From: Prevotella ihumii
GTDB lineage: Bacteria; Bacteroidota; Bacteroidia; Bacteroidales; Bacteroidaceae
Length of the DNA: 39,010 bases
Assembly (NCBI RefSeq): GCF_900155655.1
Contig: NZ_LT706987.1
Coordinates: 901,252-940,261 of the forward strand
Direction: 5' to 3'
Part shown: positions 24,797 to 33,596 of the stretch, in pieces
Layout of the letters: the number at the start of each line of letters is the position of its first letter
Position numbering within the stretch: the first letter of the stretch is position 1
Notes under the pieces: model-generated
Told to the model about the DNA's origin: nothing
The model's database searches: none
Seen by the model: only the letters and a program-made list of their open reading frames with translations
Translations under genes and position numbers: made by a program

Positions 24797-25684
24797 TTAG
24801 TTTATGCCGTGTGCATTGACACCCTTATCTATGCGTCCAATCATTCCTTGAAGTGCTGCACCAGGACCACATTCTATAAATTCTGTTGCACCATCGGCAA
24901 TCATATTCTGCACGCTCTCTGTCCAACGAACACTTGAAGTGAGCTGTGCAATAAGGTTAGCCTTGATTTCAGCAGCATCAGTATGAGCCTTAGCATCAAC
25001 GTTCTGATATACAGCACACTTAGGTGCGCTAACTGTTGTTGCCTCGATAGCAGCTTGTAGTTTCTCCTTAGCAGGTTGCATCAATGGTGAGTGGAAAGCT
25101 CCACCAACTTTCAAAGGCAATGCACGCTTTGCACCGGCAGCCTTGATAAGTTCGCAAGCTGTCTCAATACCTTCCTTAGAACCAGAAATAACCAACTGAC
25201 CAGGGCAATTGAAGTTGGCAGCTACCACTACCTTGCCTTCGTTAGAAACTTGTTCGCAGATTTCAACAACCTTTTCATCAGCCAAACCAATGATAGCAGC
25301 CATTGTACCAGGAGCTAACTCGCACGCTTCTTGCATAGCATTGGCACGAGCAGCAACGAGACGTAAACCATCTTCAAAAGTCAATGCACCAGCAGCAACC
25401 AAGGCAGAAAATTCACCAAGAGAGTGACCAGCAGTCATTTCAGGCTTAAACTCATCGCCCATACAGAGTGCAGAAATTACACTATGAAGGAAAACAGCAG
25501 GCTGTGTAACCTTCGTTTCTTTCAACTGTTCATCAGTACCTGCAAACATAATTTCTGTTATCTTGAAACCGAGAATTTCATCAGCTTTGTCAAAAAGTTC
25601 CTTTGCCAATGAATTATTTTCGTAGAGGTCTTTGCCCATACCTACGAACTGTGAACCCTGTCCGGGGAAAACAAATGCTTTCAT
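24797..25684 (-). CDS. fabD: Malonyl-CoA:ACP transacylase
   Basis: A 295-residue enzyme that loads malonyl groups from CoA onto acyl carrier protein for fatty-acid synthesis. It starts KAFVFPGQGSQFVGMG, has the GHSLGEFSALVAAGAL nucleophile elbow (Ser about 92), the GGAFHSPLM segment with the catalytic His, and YQNVDAKAH toward the C terminus. It is monocistronic between a consensus promoter and a hairpin terminator, rather than in a fab cluster. Codon use is highly biased in the way expected of an abundant enzyme. Confidence 0.96.
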   Translation of the reverse strand: MKAFVFPGQGSQFVGMGKDLYENNSLAKELFDKADEILGFKITEIMFAGTDEQLKETKVTQPAVFLHSVISALCMGDEFKPEMTAGHSLGEFSALVAAGALTFEDGLRLVAARANAMQEACELAPGTMAAIIGLADEKVVEICEQVSNEGKVVVAANFNCPGQLVISGSKEGIETACELIKAAGAKRALPLKVGGAFHSPLMQPAKEKLQAAIEATTVSAPKCAVYQNVDAKAHTDAAEIKANLIAQLTSSVRWTESVQNMIADGATEFIECGPGAALQGMIGRIDKGVNAHGIN

Positions 25685-25727
25685 TCTTTTTTATTTTATC
25701 TTTAATAAATTACTTCTTATAGGCGTA

Positions 25728-25759
25728 CAAAAGTACAATAAATAAGTGGAATGTGCAAA
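25728..25759 (-). promoter_or_regulatory. Promoter of fabD
   Basis: On the minus strand TTTG (25759-25756), 20 bases, TACTTTTG (25735-25728): an exact consensus match, 43 bases before the ATG. Confidence 0.85.
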
Positions 25760-25858
25760 TTTAAGAAACCTATGTTGCCGTTTATCTTTACCAAAGCTAT
25801 TGTTCTATTTTTCCACATCTCATCATTACAACGTAAACCATATACCTTTGACCTTCCC

Positions 25859-25871
25859 AAACATATATGTA
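25859..25871. repeat. Solitary AAACATATATGT palindrome
   Basis: One copy of the CATATATG palindrome word, preceded by CCTTTGACCTTCCC, which resembles a broken CAAAG-type partner. It is the only clear repeat in the 525-base gap between fabD and the TrlF-like gene. Confidence 0.5.
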
Positions 25872-25914
25872 TGGCATTGTAAGATAATATCTAAAATACA
25901 ACTTATTGAAAATA

Positions 25915-26016
25915 AACAAGTTACCTTGTTAATATAACTGAATAGGTAACGATTTGGAAACGAGCGAGCTACTTGGCTTTGCTGTTTTCTGCCTAACAAA
26001 GAACGCTTGTTATTCT
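25915..26016 (-). ncRNA. Possible minus-strand short transcript
   Basis: ATTG (26053-26050), 20 bases, TATCTTTG (26029-26022) is a good minus-strand promoter with no gene behind it. About 90 bases on, AACAAG/CTTGTT (25915-25930) forms a weak hairpin followed on the minus strand by TTTATTTT. No ORF is present. Confidence 0.25.
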
Positions 26017-26113
26017 GTTTGCAAAGATAATACTTTATTGAGAATAGAGCAATTCTTTTAAGTGAAAAATATACTTTCTGTCAGAAAAACAAGGATTTTC
26101 ACCATAAAAATAC

Positions 26114-26121
26114 TACCTTTG
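26114..26121 (+). promoter_or_regulatory. -7 box before the TrlF-like gene
   Basis: TACCTTTG lies 88 bases before the ATG at 26209. The -33 region is not recognisable. Confidence 0.45.
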
Positions 26122-26208
26122 TAATATATTTCTTTAAGTATTTTTACACTATAACCAATTAAAGATTTGGATGTCTTAGTTAGTATTCATAGAATAATAT
26201 TTTGACAT

Positions 26209-26373
26209 ATGGAACCTGTATACATTGATATTCATATTCATACATCATCTAACCCTGATAGTCTTAATGTAAATTATGACTTTGAGACTCTTTTTACTAA
26301 GGTGAGAGACAAAGCCCAAGCACAAAATATTTTGCTTTCTTTTACTGACAATACTTCGTTAATTCTAATGTAA
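26209..26373 (+). pseudogene. 5' fragment of a PHP-domain/ATPase (TrlF-like) gene, cut by an insertion sequence
   Basis: The ATG at 26209 opens MEPVYIDIHIHTSSNPDSLN, which carries the HxH metal motif that begins a PHP phosphoesterase domain. After residue 47 (…ILLSFTD) the insertion sequence begins at 26349 and the frame runs seven codons into it before a stop. Removing the element and one copy of the 7 bp duplication TTACTGA joins this exactly in frame to GATCATAAT at 27735, restoring SFTDHN, a second PHP metal motif. The restored protein would be 774 residues. Confidence 0.88.
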
Positions 26374-27729
26374 TCGTTTGAAAATGAGAGAGTTAATTAA
26401 CTTAATATAACTAATAAAATTTGGCCAAGTGGCTGATTATCAGTAACTTTATAGTAGCAAAAACATAAAGCAAATGACATCAGAACCACTCGACCAATAT
26501 ACAGAAATCTGCAGAGATGCCATCAAAAGCTCATCTGCAAAATTAGGCAAAACTTTTGAGAATCTACTCTTGGAAATACTCTTATTGTACATGGCGATAC
26601 AAAGAAAGATAAATTTCACTCAAATGGAGCGTTACGGCACCCATTGCGAGCAGACCTACAGAACGAATTTCAACCGCAGCCGGGCTAAGTGCATCAACTG
26701 GGTTAAGTTCAACCTCTACCTTTCCCAGCGTTATCTGAACATGGACGGACTGCTGGCTATAGCCATAGATCCGAGCTACATCAGTAAGTCAGGCAAGAAG
26801 ACTCCGCATGTTGGTACTTTCTGGTCCGGCTGTGCAGGTTCCATGAAACACGGACTTGAAATCATGGGACTTGCCCTTGTCGATGTCTACGCCAACAACT
26901 GTATGATGCTTCGTGCCCATCAAACCCCTTCTACAAGAGAGTTGAAACTGCGTAGCATGACTCTTGTGCAGCATTACATTGCCGTCATCAAACGCTACAG
27001 GAAAGAATTGTTGAAGGTCACCGATATTGTTGTCGCTGATGCTTTCTTCTCTATCCGTCCGTTTGTGGAGGGAATCAAGGAGCAAGGCTTTCATCTTGTC
27101 AGCCGTTTCAGGGATACGGCGAGCCTATACTATGTGTACACGGGACCTCGTTCCAATAAGCCCGGGCGTCCCAAAACACTTGACGGGAAAATCAATTACA
27201 AGAAACTCGACCTCACGCGTATGGCGAAGATGCATATCGAAGGACTTGAAGGCACAGCTTACACACTCATCGCCTATTCAAAGGCACTGAAGCAGAAAGT
27301 GCGTCTTGTCATTTGGGTGATGCCGAACGGCAAGCACAAACTTTTCTTCTCTACAAAGACAGCCATATCAGGTGAGGAAGTGTTGCGCACATACCGCTCA
27401 AGATTCCAAATCGAGTTTTGCTTCCGCGATGCCAAGCAGTATACCGGACTCGCGCATTGCCAGGCAAGGCACAAGAATCAGTTGGACTTCTCCTACAACG
27501 CATCATTTGCATCACAGAATGTGGCAAAGGTGATGATGAAGGAAAACGGGCTACCGTATTCCATGGCTTCTTTCAAGGAGCTCATAGCGAGCACATACAT
27601 TGCAAAATTAATTTTCGACAGGTGTCGGAGCATACCGAACCGAAAGTTAATTAGTCATACTATCAAAGAACTCTTTGGCTGGCAGAGGAAAGCTGCGTAG
27701 CAATTATCTCAAATTTTAACGAACTATTG
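26349..27729. mobile_element. IS4-type insertion sequence (1381 bp)
   Basis: Ends CAATACTTCGTTAA (left) and CAATAGTTCGTTAA (right, reverse complement) are 14 bp inverted repeats with one mismatch. Target duplication TTACTGA lies at 26342-26348 and 27730-27736. It holds one intact transposase gene and looks recent. Confidence 0.92.
26474..27700 (+). CDS. IS4-superfamily transposase
   Basis: A 408-residue DDE transposase. The first acid is in AIAIDPSYIS, the second in DIVVADAFFS, and the third region shows the Y-x2-R-x3-E-x6-K signature as YRSRFQIEFCFRDAK, which defines the IS4 group. Its base composition (richer in GC, with many CTC/CGC/GGC codons) differs from the AT-rich gene it interrupts, as expected for an incoming element. 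The reading frame is intact and co-directional with the interrupted gene. Confidence 0.9.
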   Translation: MTSEPLDQYTEICRDAIKSSSAKLGKTFENLLLEILLLYMAIQRKINFTQMERYGTHCEQTYRTNFNRSRAKCINWVKFNLYLSQRYLNMDGLLAIAIDPSYISKSGKKTPHVGTFWSGCAGSMKHGLEIMGLALVDVYANNCMMLRAHQTPSTRELKLRSMTLVQHYIAVIKRYRKELLKVTDIVVADAFFSIRPFVEGIKEQGFHLVSRFRDTASLYYVYTGPRSNKPGRPKTLDGKINYKKLDLTRMAKMHIEGLEGTAYTLIAYSKALKQKVRLVIWVMPNGKHKLFFSTKTAISGEEVLRTYRSRFQIEFCFRDAKQYTGLAHCQARHKNQLDFSYNASFASQNVAKVMMKENGLPYSMASFKELIASTYIAKLIFDRCRSIPNRKLISHTIKELFGWQRKAA

Positions 27730-27803
27730 TTACTGATCATAATGTAATAAATAAGAGAGTATATCTTACTGCACTTGACGCATGTAGTCCAGATATACAT
27801 TTA

Positions 27804-29921
27804 ATGCTTGGCGTAGAATTACATATCCATTATGTTTTAGAAACAGAAGCATATCACTGCCATATGTTTTTCAAAAATGAGATAACGGAACAGTCTATAG
27901 ACGATATAAATGATATATTGGATAGACTATATCCTCGAAAAACAGTTGATAAGAAAGATACTTCTATTCCAACTCTTGATAAGGTTATCAATGAGTTCGA
28001 CAACTATGATTTTGTTCTACTTCCTCATGGGGGGCAATCTCATGCTACTTTTAATAAGGCTATACCATCAACAAAGAAGTTTGATACTATGATGGAGCGC
28101 AGTGTTTATTACAATCAGTTCGATGGCTTTACAGCAAGAAGCGAATCTAAACGAGAAGAGACAGATAAGTACTTTCAAAGACTTGGTATTAGTGATTTTG
28201 TAAACCTTGTAACTTGCTCAGACAACTATGATCCTGCCAGATATCCTAATGCCAAAGCCAAAGATGCAGAACCTTTCGTTCCAACTTGGATGTTTTCTCA
28301 ACCCACTTTTGAAGGATTTAGATTATCTTTGTCTGAGAAATCTCGTTTAATATATAGCCTGTCTAAACCAGAATCATGGTCAGAAAAGATTGAAAGTGTT
28401 AAATATAAAAATGAACATCTTGATATAGATGTACAATTTAGTTCAGGTCTCAATGTTATTATAGGAGGATCCTCAAGTGGCAAAACACTGTTGGTAGATT
28501 CTATATGGAGGAAGCTATCCAAGAAATCTTTTGAAGATTCTAATTATAAAGATTTTGATGTTGAAAATATCAATGTAGTTAATCCTTCGGAGATGACTCC
28601 TCACTATTTAGGGCAGAATTATATTATGAAAGTTATAGGAAATGATTCTGAGCAAGGTATTGAAGAAATCGAAATCATTAAAAGCCTGTTTCCTGACAAT
28701 AGAGAAATTTCAGAACAAGTGGGAAGCAGCCTCGCTACATTAAAAAAAGATTTAACAGAATTAATCCGCACTGTAGAAGAGATTGAGTCTATAGAGCATA
28801 AGATGAGAGTGACTCCACAAATAGGTAGATTACTTGTTTTAAATCCCATTAGACAAAACATCATTTCCACCCTGCTACCCAAATCAAATGAACGTAATTC
28901 TATTTCCTATGAGAATCTTAAGAAAACAAATCATATAGCTGCATTATTAGAGATAAAAACGCTTTTACGGAACAATCCTTTTGTGTCTGATTACAATACA
29001 ACTATAGATGAGTTAATCAAAGTATTACAGATCGTGTACAAATATAGTGAAGTTGAAAATAATGTTTTTACAACTATAAACAACGCTAATAACACATATG
29101 CGAGTATTCTTCTAACAGAAAGTCAAGAAGATCAAACTAAAACACAGCAATTCGATAAATTGATAAAGCAAATAAGTGATTATGTTTATTTAAATAGGAA
29201 ATTTAAAAAATACTTACATGCGATAGCTTCTTATCAAGTTGAGTTTGAAACAAAAGAAATAAAATCCTCTGGACATTCTCTATTTATAAAGAATCAATAT
29301 AAAATTAACAAAAATATTGTTCTTGATGTCTTTAATAGTAAGTTAAAAACAACTTGTAAGATTGATGCTTTTAATAATATCTCACCAAAAAAATTATTTC
29401 AAAAGAATTTTAGTGGGCAAAAACCTAAAGTGATAGACTATCAAGACTTCATAAATAGGGTTTATAAAGATTTTGAAAATATGAACAAGACTATCTATAG
29501 TATTACAACTGAAGAGGGAAAGGATTTCAGTCGCCTCAGTGCAGGATGGAAAACTTCTGTACTATTAGATCTTATTCTTGGATATGATAAAGATATAGCC
29601 CCAATTATTATTGATCAGCCAGAAGATAATCTTGCAACTAAATATATTAATGATGGTTTAGTGAGTGCGATTAAGAAAGTAAAAAACACGAAACAGATAA
29701 TTCTTGTCTCTCATAATGCAACAATTCCAATGATGGGAGATGCTCAACAAATTATTTATTGTGAAAATAAAAATGGTGTAATAGTAATACGTTCATCACC
29801 GCTCGAAGGAAAAATTGGAGAAAAATCAATTCTTGATTTAATAGCATCAATAACGGATGGTGGCAAACCTTCAATAAAGAAACGAGTAAAAAAATATAAC
29901 TTAAAGAAATTCACAACTTAG
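27804..29921 (+). CDS. PHP-domain plus SMC-like ATPase (TrlF-like), main part after the insertion
   Basis: A 705-residue frame that is the bulk of the interrupted gene; in-frame coding actually resumes at 27735. PHP residues continue with GVELHIHY, LLPHGGQSH and TCSDNYDP. An ABC/SMC-like ATPase follows: Walker A GGSSSGKT (221-228), a long helical insert (about 270-520), a signature-like RLSAGWKTS, Walker B IIIDQPEDN (601-609) and the H-loop SHN (636-638). IIIDQPED-x-L is typical of RecN/PrrC/AAA_13 proteins used in nucleic-acid defence; the PHP+ATPase fusion corresponds to what databases call TrlF-family ATPases. Translation from the ATG at 27804 would lack the first two PHP metal motifs, so nuclease activity is probably lost. 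The base composition is AT-rich compared with core genes. A 76-codon gene follows at 5 bases. Confidence 0.8.
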   Translation: MLGVELHIHYVLETEAYHCHMFFKNEITEQSIDDINDILDRLYPRKTVDKKDTSIPTLDKVINEFDNYDFVLLPHGGQSHATFNKAIPSTKKFDTMMERSVYYNQFDGFTARSESKREETDKYFQRLGISDFVNLVTCSDNYDPARYPNAKAKDAEPFVPTWMFSQPTFEGFRLSLSEKSRLIYSLSKPESWSEKIESVKYKNEHLDIDVQFSSGLNVIIGGSSSGKTLLVDSIWRKLSKKSFEDSNYKDFDVENINVVNPSEMTPHYLGQNYIMKVIGNDSEQGIEEIEIIKSLFPDNREISEQVGSSLATLKKDLTELIRTVEEIESIEHKMRVTPQIGRLLVLNPIRQNIISTLLPKSNERNSISYENLKKTNHIAALLEIKTLLRNNPFVSDYNTTIDELIKVLQIVYKYSEVENNVFTTINNANNTYASILLTESQEDQTKTQQFDKLIKQISDYVYLNRKFKKYLHAIASYQVEFETKEIKSSGHSLFIKNQYKINKNIVLDVFNSKLKTTCKIDAFNNISPKKLFQKNFSGQKPKVIDYQDFINRVYKDFENMNKTIYSITTEEGKDFSRLSAGWKTSVLLDLILGYDKDIAPIIIDQPEDNLATKYINDGLVSAIKKVKNTKQIILVSHNATIPMMGDAQQIIYCENKNGVIVIRSSPLEGKIGEKSILDLIASITDGGKPSIKKRVKKYNLKKFTT

Positions 29922-29926
29922 AACAT

Positions 29927-30157
29927 ATGAAATTATTTTTTAAAAAGGACGAAATGGGAAATATAACAGTCCAAATACAGAAAGGTACTACTGCCATAGA
30001 TTATGACTATGTTGAAATGTTAAAGCAACTTATAGAAGAGAATAAAATAGAATGCGACTGGGAAAATATAGAGGAACTCGAGCAACAAAAGTTTACAGAA
30101 TTACTTGATAAAATCAAAGATGCTGTTGCTGAAGGGATGAGCAAACCTTTAGAATAG
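29927..30157 (+). CDS. Small acidic protein partnered with the TrlF-like ATPase
   Basis: A 76-residue protein starting MKLFFKKDEMGNITVQIQKG and ending KDAVAEGMSKPLE. It begins with a beta-like strand and continues as an acidic helix (EENKIECDWENIEELEQQKF). No family is recognised. It begins 5 bases after the ATPase stop, so it is translated from the same message and probably works with it, for example as an adaptor, inhibitor or antitoxin-like partner (inference). It ends 34 bases before the convergent relaxase gene. Confidence 0.7.
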   Translation: MKLFFKKDEMGNITVQIQKGTTAIDYDYVEMLKQLIEENKIECDWENIEELEQQKFTELLDKIKDAVAEGMSKPLE

Positions 30158-30190
30158 CTCTGTACGATTTAGCGATGCGGGAGGTAGCCA

Positions 30191-31252
30191 TCATATATTT
30201 CTTCCTCGCTTCTTCTTTCTATTGGCTTGGGTCCTTAGTTTGCGCTGCCATGCAGCTTCGGCATGATCATTGCCCTGTGCGGTTGGCGTAATCATCTCGC
30301 CCAAGCCTTCCATTACTTCATCGACTACGCTAATGGCAGTATCTGCTATTGTACCAATAGTATTAAGTGGTTGTAGGGTATTTCCATCTCGTGAGATATT
30401 GGAACGGCTTGGAGGAACAAGTTGATAAGCTGTACCAAAATTTTCTTTTTCCTTTGGCGGATTATACTCGTGTTGTTGCAATGTCTTTGACTCTGCCTTA
30501 TTGCGAAGGTCAAAGTTTTTCTGCAAGGAACGATAGCCAAATTCCCTGCCGACCTCCGAAGCCTTGAACGTATGTTCTCCGTATGAGAACTTTAAGCCAT
30601 AAACCTTGCCCTGCTTGTTCTTCATACGCTCTATGGTAATACCGTTCTTGTTCAGTTCGTAGAGGAACATGGAATGTCCCGTGATACCTGTACCTTTGTA
30701 TTTATCAAGCAAGGTATAGCATATCCTTTGCAGTTCTTTCTTTGCTTCCTCCCTTGTGGGATTAGCTTTTGCCTTTTGGTGTTTCCTCTCCGCCTTGACC
30801 TCCTTTGCGATGGTCAAGCCTTTCTCCCTGCTGATGTCCTCCGCCACCCTCGCTGCCCTGTTGCTCACAAAAGTGGTGTCATATACCTCTCCACACAGAC
30901 TGATGCGGTTGGCGATGATATGAATATGCCTGTTATCGGTGTCCTTGTGGGTTACGGCTACCCATTGGTGATTGTCAAGCCCCATTCGCTTGGCAAACAG
31001 ATGAGATATCCTCATCAATTCAGAAACAGGCAGTTTCTTCTCGTCCTGCGGAGCGATACCTATTTCGATACGGAGGAACTTGTTCCTGCATCGGCTGTTG
31101 TAGTCGCTGACCACCTTCATTTCCTCATGGATAGCCTTCGGCTCCCTGCTGCAAAGATTGTGGAAGGCAAGCCGACAACCGATCTTGCCCTCCCTGAAAA
31201 TATAGTCCAATGCCGTGCTTCCGTGCGCTATCGCCTTACACTTTCCTACCAT
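30191..31252 (-). CDS. Relaxase/mobilisation nuclease (MOBP-like)
   Basis: A 353-residue relaxase. It nicks oriT and stays bound to the 5' end during transfer. The N-terminal catalytic half has a candidate tyrosine in DYIF (Y17) and the metal-binding H-x6-H-x-H set in THKDTDNRHIHIIANRI (H102, H109, H111). A helical Lys/Glu-rich region follows, and the C-terminal tail is basic (RKLRTQANRKKKRGRN). It overlaps the MobC gene by 17 bases, so translation is coupled. The gene cluster runs opposite to the TrlF-like genes. Confidence 0.9.
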   Translation of the reverse strand: MVGKCKAIAHGSTALDYIFREGKIGCRLAFHNLCSREPKAIHEEMKVVSDYNSRCRNKFLRIEIGIAPQDEKKLPVSELMRISHLFAKRMGLDNHQWVAVTHKDTDNRHIHIIANRISLCGEVYDTTFVSNRAARVAEDISREKGLTIAKEVKAERKHQKAKANPTREEAKKELQRICYTLLDKYKGTGITGHSMFLYELNKNGITIERMKNKQGKVYGLKFSYGEHTFKASEVGREFGYRSLQKNFDLRNKAESKTLQQHEYNPPKEKENFGTAYQLVPPSRSNISRDGNTLQPLNTIGTIADTAISVVDEVMEGLGEMITPTAQGNDHAEAAWQRKLRTQANRKKKRGRNI

Positions 31253-31667
31253 TTCTCGTCAATTTTAAGACCTTATAAATATCGTCATCAATCCGAAAGT
31301 GAGGGTCGTAAAAACGCTTAAATGCTTCCTTGGCACATATGGAAAGGTTCTTCGTTATCGGCACCCATGCCTTATCCTTGACCTTGATAAGGTTGGAAAT
31401 CTGCCCGTAGAACATTCCTGTCCGCTGGAGTATGGCAATGGCTTCCCTCTCATTGTCCGTCATTGGAGGAACTGCTATCACTTCACCTCTGATTAACATC
31501 TCACGGCAGTAGTCGGAGAATTTACGCCCTGTGCTTTCCGCCCTTGACTTGATGCGCTGCTTCTCCTCCAAGCTGCACCTAACCTTGATGAACTCCGTCT
31601 TGTTCATACTCTGTTCTTCCTTGTCCTGTTGCTGCCATCGGGCAGTTTTTCCCTTGTATCTTTTCAT
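31236..31667 (-). CDS. Mobilisation accessory protein (MobC-like)
   Basis: A 143-residue relaxosome protein. A basic start (MKRYKGKTARWQQQDKEEQS) is followed by the ribbon-helix-helix stretch TEFIKVRCSLEEKQRIKSRAESTGRKFSDYCREMLI, then a MobC-type domain AIAILQRTGMFYGQISNLIKV. It binds near oriT and helps strand opening. The homologous part begins at MNKTEFIKVRC (codon 21, 31607), so a shorter form is possible. It overlaps the relaxase gene. Confidence 0.85.
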   Translation of the reverse strand: MKRYKGKTARWQQQDKEEQSMNKTEFIKVRCSLEEKQRIKSRAESTGRKFSDYCREMLIRGEVIAVPPMTDNEREAIAILQRTGMFYGQISNLIKVKDKAWVPITKNLSICAKEAFKRFYDPHFRIDDDIYKVLKLTRNGRKV

Positions 31668-32029
31668 ATAAGTTTCTTTGAAAGTTTATCATTGTAGATG
31701 GTTTGTTATTTCTTAATTCCTAAAAGTTTATCGATGAGAACGAAGTGATTACGGTCTTATCTCCCCGATTGTCTGACGAGGGGAGCAAGAGCAGTTTGTG
31801 GGTACAAACTGACGTCTTGCAATATCAGCTGAGATACCGATAACGCCTTGGGGGGTTTCCCCTGCCGAAAGTGAATGCACGGCATTCCGTGTCTAACTGC
31901 GTTCGTGGCATTCCCTCCTTTCTTTCTTTTAGACAATAACATAGTCTTCGCTTCTTTTGGAAAAGGGTCGAGGGGTTTAGAGAAAAGGGACGACCTTTCC
32001 AAGAAAAGCCCTCGCTCCTTTTTTCGTGC
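31668..32029. other. Probable oriT region
   Basis: This 362-base gene-free stretch lies directly upstream of mobC-relaxase, where oriT is normally found. It contains CAGTTTGT/ACAAACTG (31792-31811, 8 bp stem, GGGT loop), CTCCCC/GGGGAG (31761-31785) and a GGGG-CCCC hairpin around 31850-31862. The exact nick site cannot be read from sequence. It is more GC-rich than its surroundings. Confidence 0.5.
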
Positions 32030-32581
32030 TTATAGCTTTCTCCACTTCTCTATATCCTCGTGGTATTCCTCCAAATGACTGCGCACGAGGTTCTCCACGA
32101 AACTTGAAAGGTTGCTGCCCCTGTCGCCCAATCTTCGCACGATGAGGTCTGCACGTTCCTGTGTTTCCTTGCTCAGATAGACAGCCTTCCTATTACTGAG
32201 TTTGGCAGGTAAAAGATAGGCTTGCTTGTAGGCTTCAAGCGTTTCCTTTCTCATTTTGGCACTGATGCGTTTCTGAACAGGAACGCTCTCGGAGTGCTGC
32301 GGACGCTCGTCATTTTGCGGTCGCTTGGCATTCTGCGATTGCCCGATATGCCGTGCCATCCTGAATTGCTCTGATTGCTCCGTGGAACACTCCGATTGGA
32401 TTTTTGCCGTACGTTTTTCCTGCTGCCGTGCATCCTCTATCGGCTCTTCCATGGGAGCGGTACTCCCCTTTAATGCGACTTCATTTTGCGTTGTCGGCAC
32501 ACTGCCGTCTTCGTCATCTCCTCCGTTCAGATACCATTCGAGGCTCTTGTCCGCTTCTGTAGTGTTCATATTCTTTTCCAT
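32030..32581 (-). CDS. DUF3408 domain protein of mobilisable/conjugative elements
   Basis: A 183-residue protein. The first 100 residues are polar and low in complexity (many Gln, Glu, Ser). The C-terminal domain reads RKAVYLSKETQERADLIVRRLGDRGSNLSSFVENLVRSHLEEYHEDIEKWRKL, a ribbon-helix-helix-like DUF3408 domain found beside tra and mob genes in Bacteroidota conjugative transposons. It probably binds DNA or partitions the element. It is 4 bases downstream of the primase gene, so both share a transcript. Confidence 0.85.
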   Translation of the reverse strand: MEKNMNTTEADKSLEWYLNGGDDEDGSVPTTQNEVALKGSTAPMEEPIEDARQQEKRTAKIQSECSTEQSEQFRMARHIGQSQNAKRPQNDERPQHSESVPVQKRISAKMRKETLEAYKQAYLLPAKLSNRKAVYLSKETQERADLIVRRLGDRGSNLSSFVENLVRSHLEEYHEDIEKWRKL

Positions 32582-32585
32582 TTTT

Positions 32586-33596
32586 CTATCTCATTTTATG
32601 TTTAACTTGTTTTACCTTTATGGGATTGGTTTGTGTTTGTGACATCGTCAATGATAGGCTTTTCTGCTGTTCACGCACCCTGTGGATGTGATATTCGTTG
32701 AGGTCTTTGAAGTTTCCGTAATGCACTGACATATCCTCGACCTTGAAACCAGCCCTGATGAAATCATTGGTTGCCCTCTTTCCTGCATCATCATTGTCAA
32801 GGAAGGCACGGATATTGGTTAGGTGTCGGTCGTTCAGATAGCGGATAGCCCTTGCAACATTGCTTACGGAGTTCATCACGAGGCAGACACTCGTTACTTC
32901 TTCTTTCATTGAAAGGAGAGAAAGGAAATCCATAAATCCCTCGAACACGCATACAGGCTGTATCTTATCAGTGTCCTTATCTCTCAACTTGTCTATGAAT
33001 ATCGGAGTAATGTCCTTCGGGGCAATCGTTCCCTTGAAGGAACCATTGTCCCGAAGCTCATAGCCACCCGACTGATTGGCAAAGCCGATGGCTTGGTAAT
33101 GATGGTCTCTTACCTCATAGCTGATACAACGTAGAAAGGGTGTAGCCTTTTCTATGTTGATGCAGCGTTCTTCTGTGAGGTATTTCTGCAAATGGAGTGG
33201 CAAGGTGTCTGATATACCTGTCAGTCTCCTTGCTCCACCATTTGTAGAGGCTGCTTGTCTGATGCTTTCCTGCATGAAAGTGTCTTGTACACTTTCTTTA
33301 TAAGGACTGTGCACTGTATCATCGAGAGTGTTCCGCCCTAAGTGTCGGATGGTTTCTGACAGTGTGCAGCCTTCCAATCGCATACAAAGGTCGATAATAC
33401 TTCCACCTTTGCCTTCGCCATAGTCTATCCAAAGGTTCTTCTCTGTGTCCACCTTGAAACTTGGATGTGCGTCTTCACGAAACGGTGAGCGGTAGAGGGC
33501 ATAGGCTGGTGTGCTGCGCACTGGTTTGATACCTTTCCTCTCAAGATACTCCACAATGGGGTATCGTTTGATGCGTGATAATTCTTCTTCTTTCAT
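32586..33596 (-). CDS. Toprim-domain primase-like protein
   Basis: A 336-residue protein. The N-terminal region (about 10-75) is a CHC2-type domain without the zinc cysteines: AYALYRSPFREDAHPSFKV and LWIDYGEGKGGSIIDLCMRL. A toprim domain follows with VCVFEGFMDFLSLL (E219) and FLDNDDAGKRATNDF (D267-D270). Such proteins prime replication of mobilisable elements in Bacteroidota after transfer. Loss of the zinc ligands is common in this subgroup. It lies between the VapE-type ATPase and DUF3408 genes on the same strand. Confidence 0.88.
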   Translation of the reverse strand: MKEEELSRIKRYPIVEYLERKGIKPVRSTPAYALYRSPFREDAHPSFKVDTEKNLWIDYGEGKGGSIIDLCMRLEGCTLSETIRHLGRNTLDDTVHSPYKESVQDTFMQESIRQAASTNGGARRLTGISDTLPLHLQKYLTEERCINIEKATPFLRCISYEVRDHHYQAIGFANQSGGYELRDNGSFKGTIAPKDITPIFIDKLRDKDTDKIQPVCVFEGFMDFLSLLSMKEEVTSVCLVMNSVSNVARAIRYLNDRHLTNIRAFLDNDDAGKRATNDFIRAGFKVEDMSVHYGNFKDLNEYHIHRVREQQKSLSLTMSQTQTNPIKVKQVKHKMR

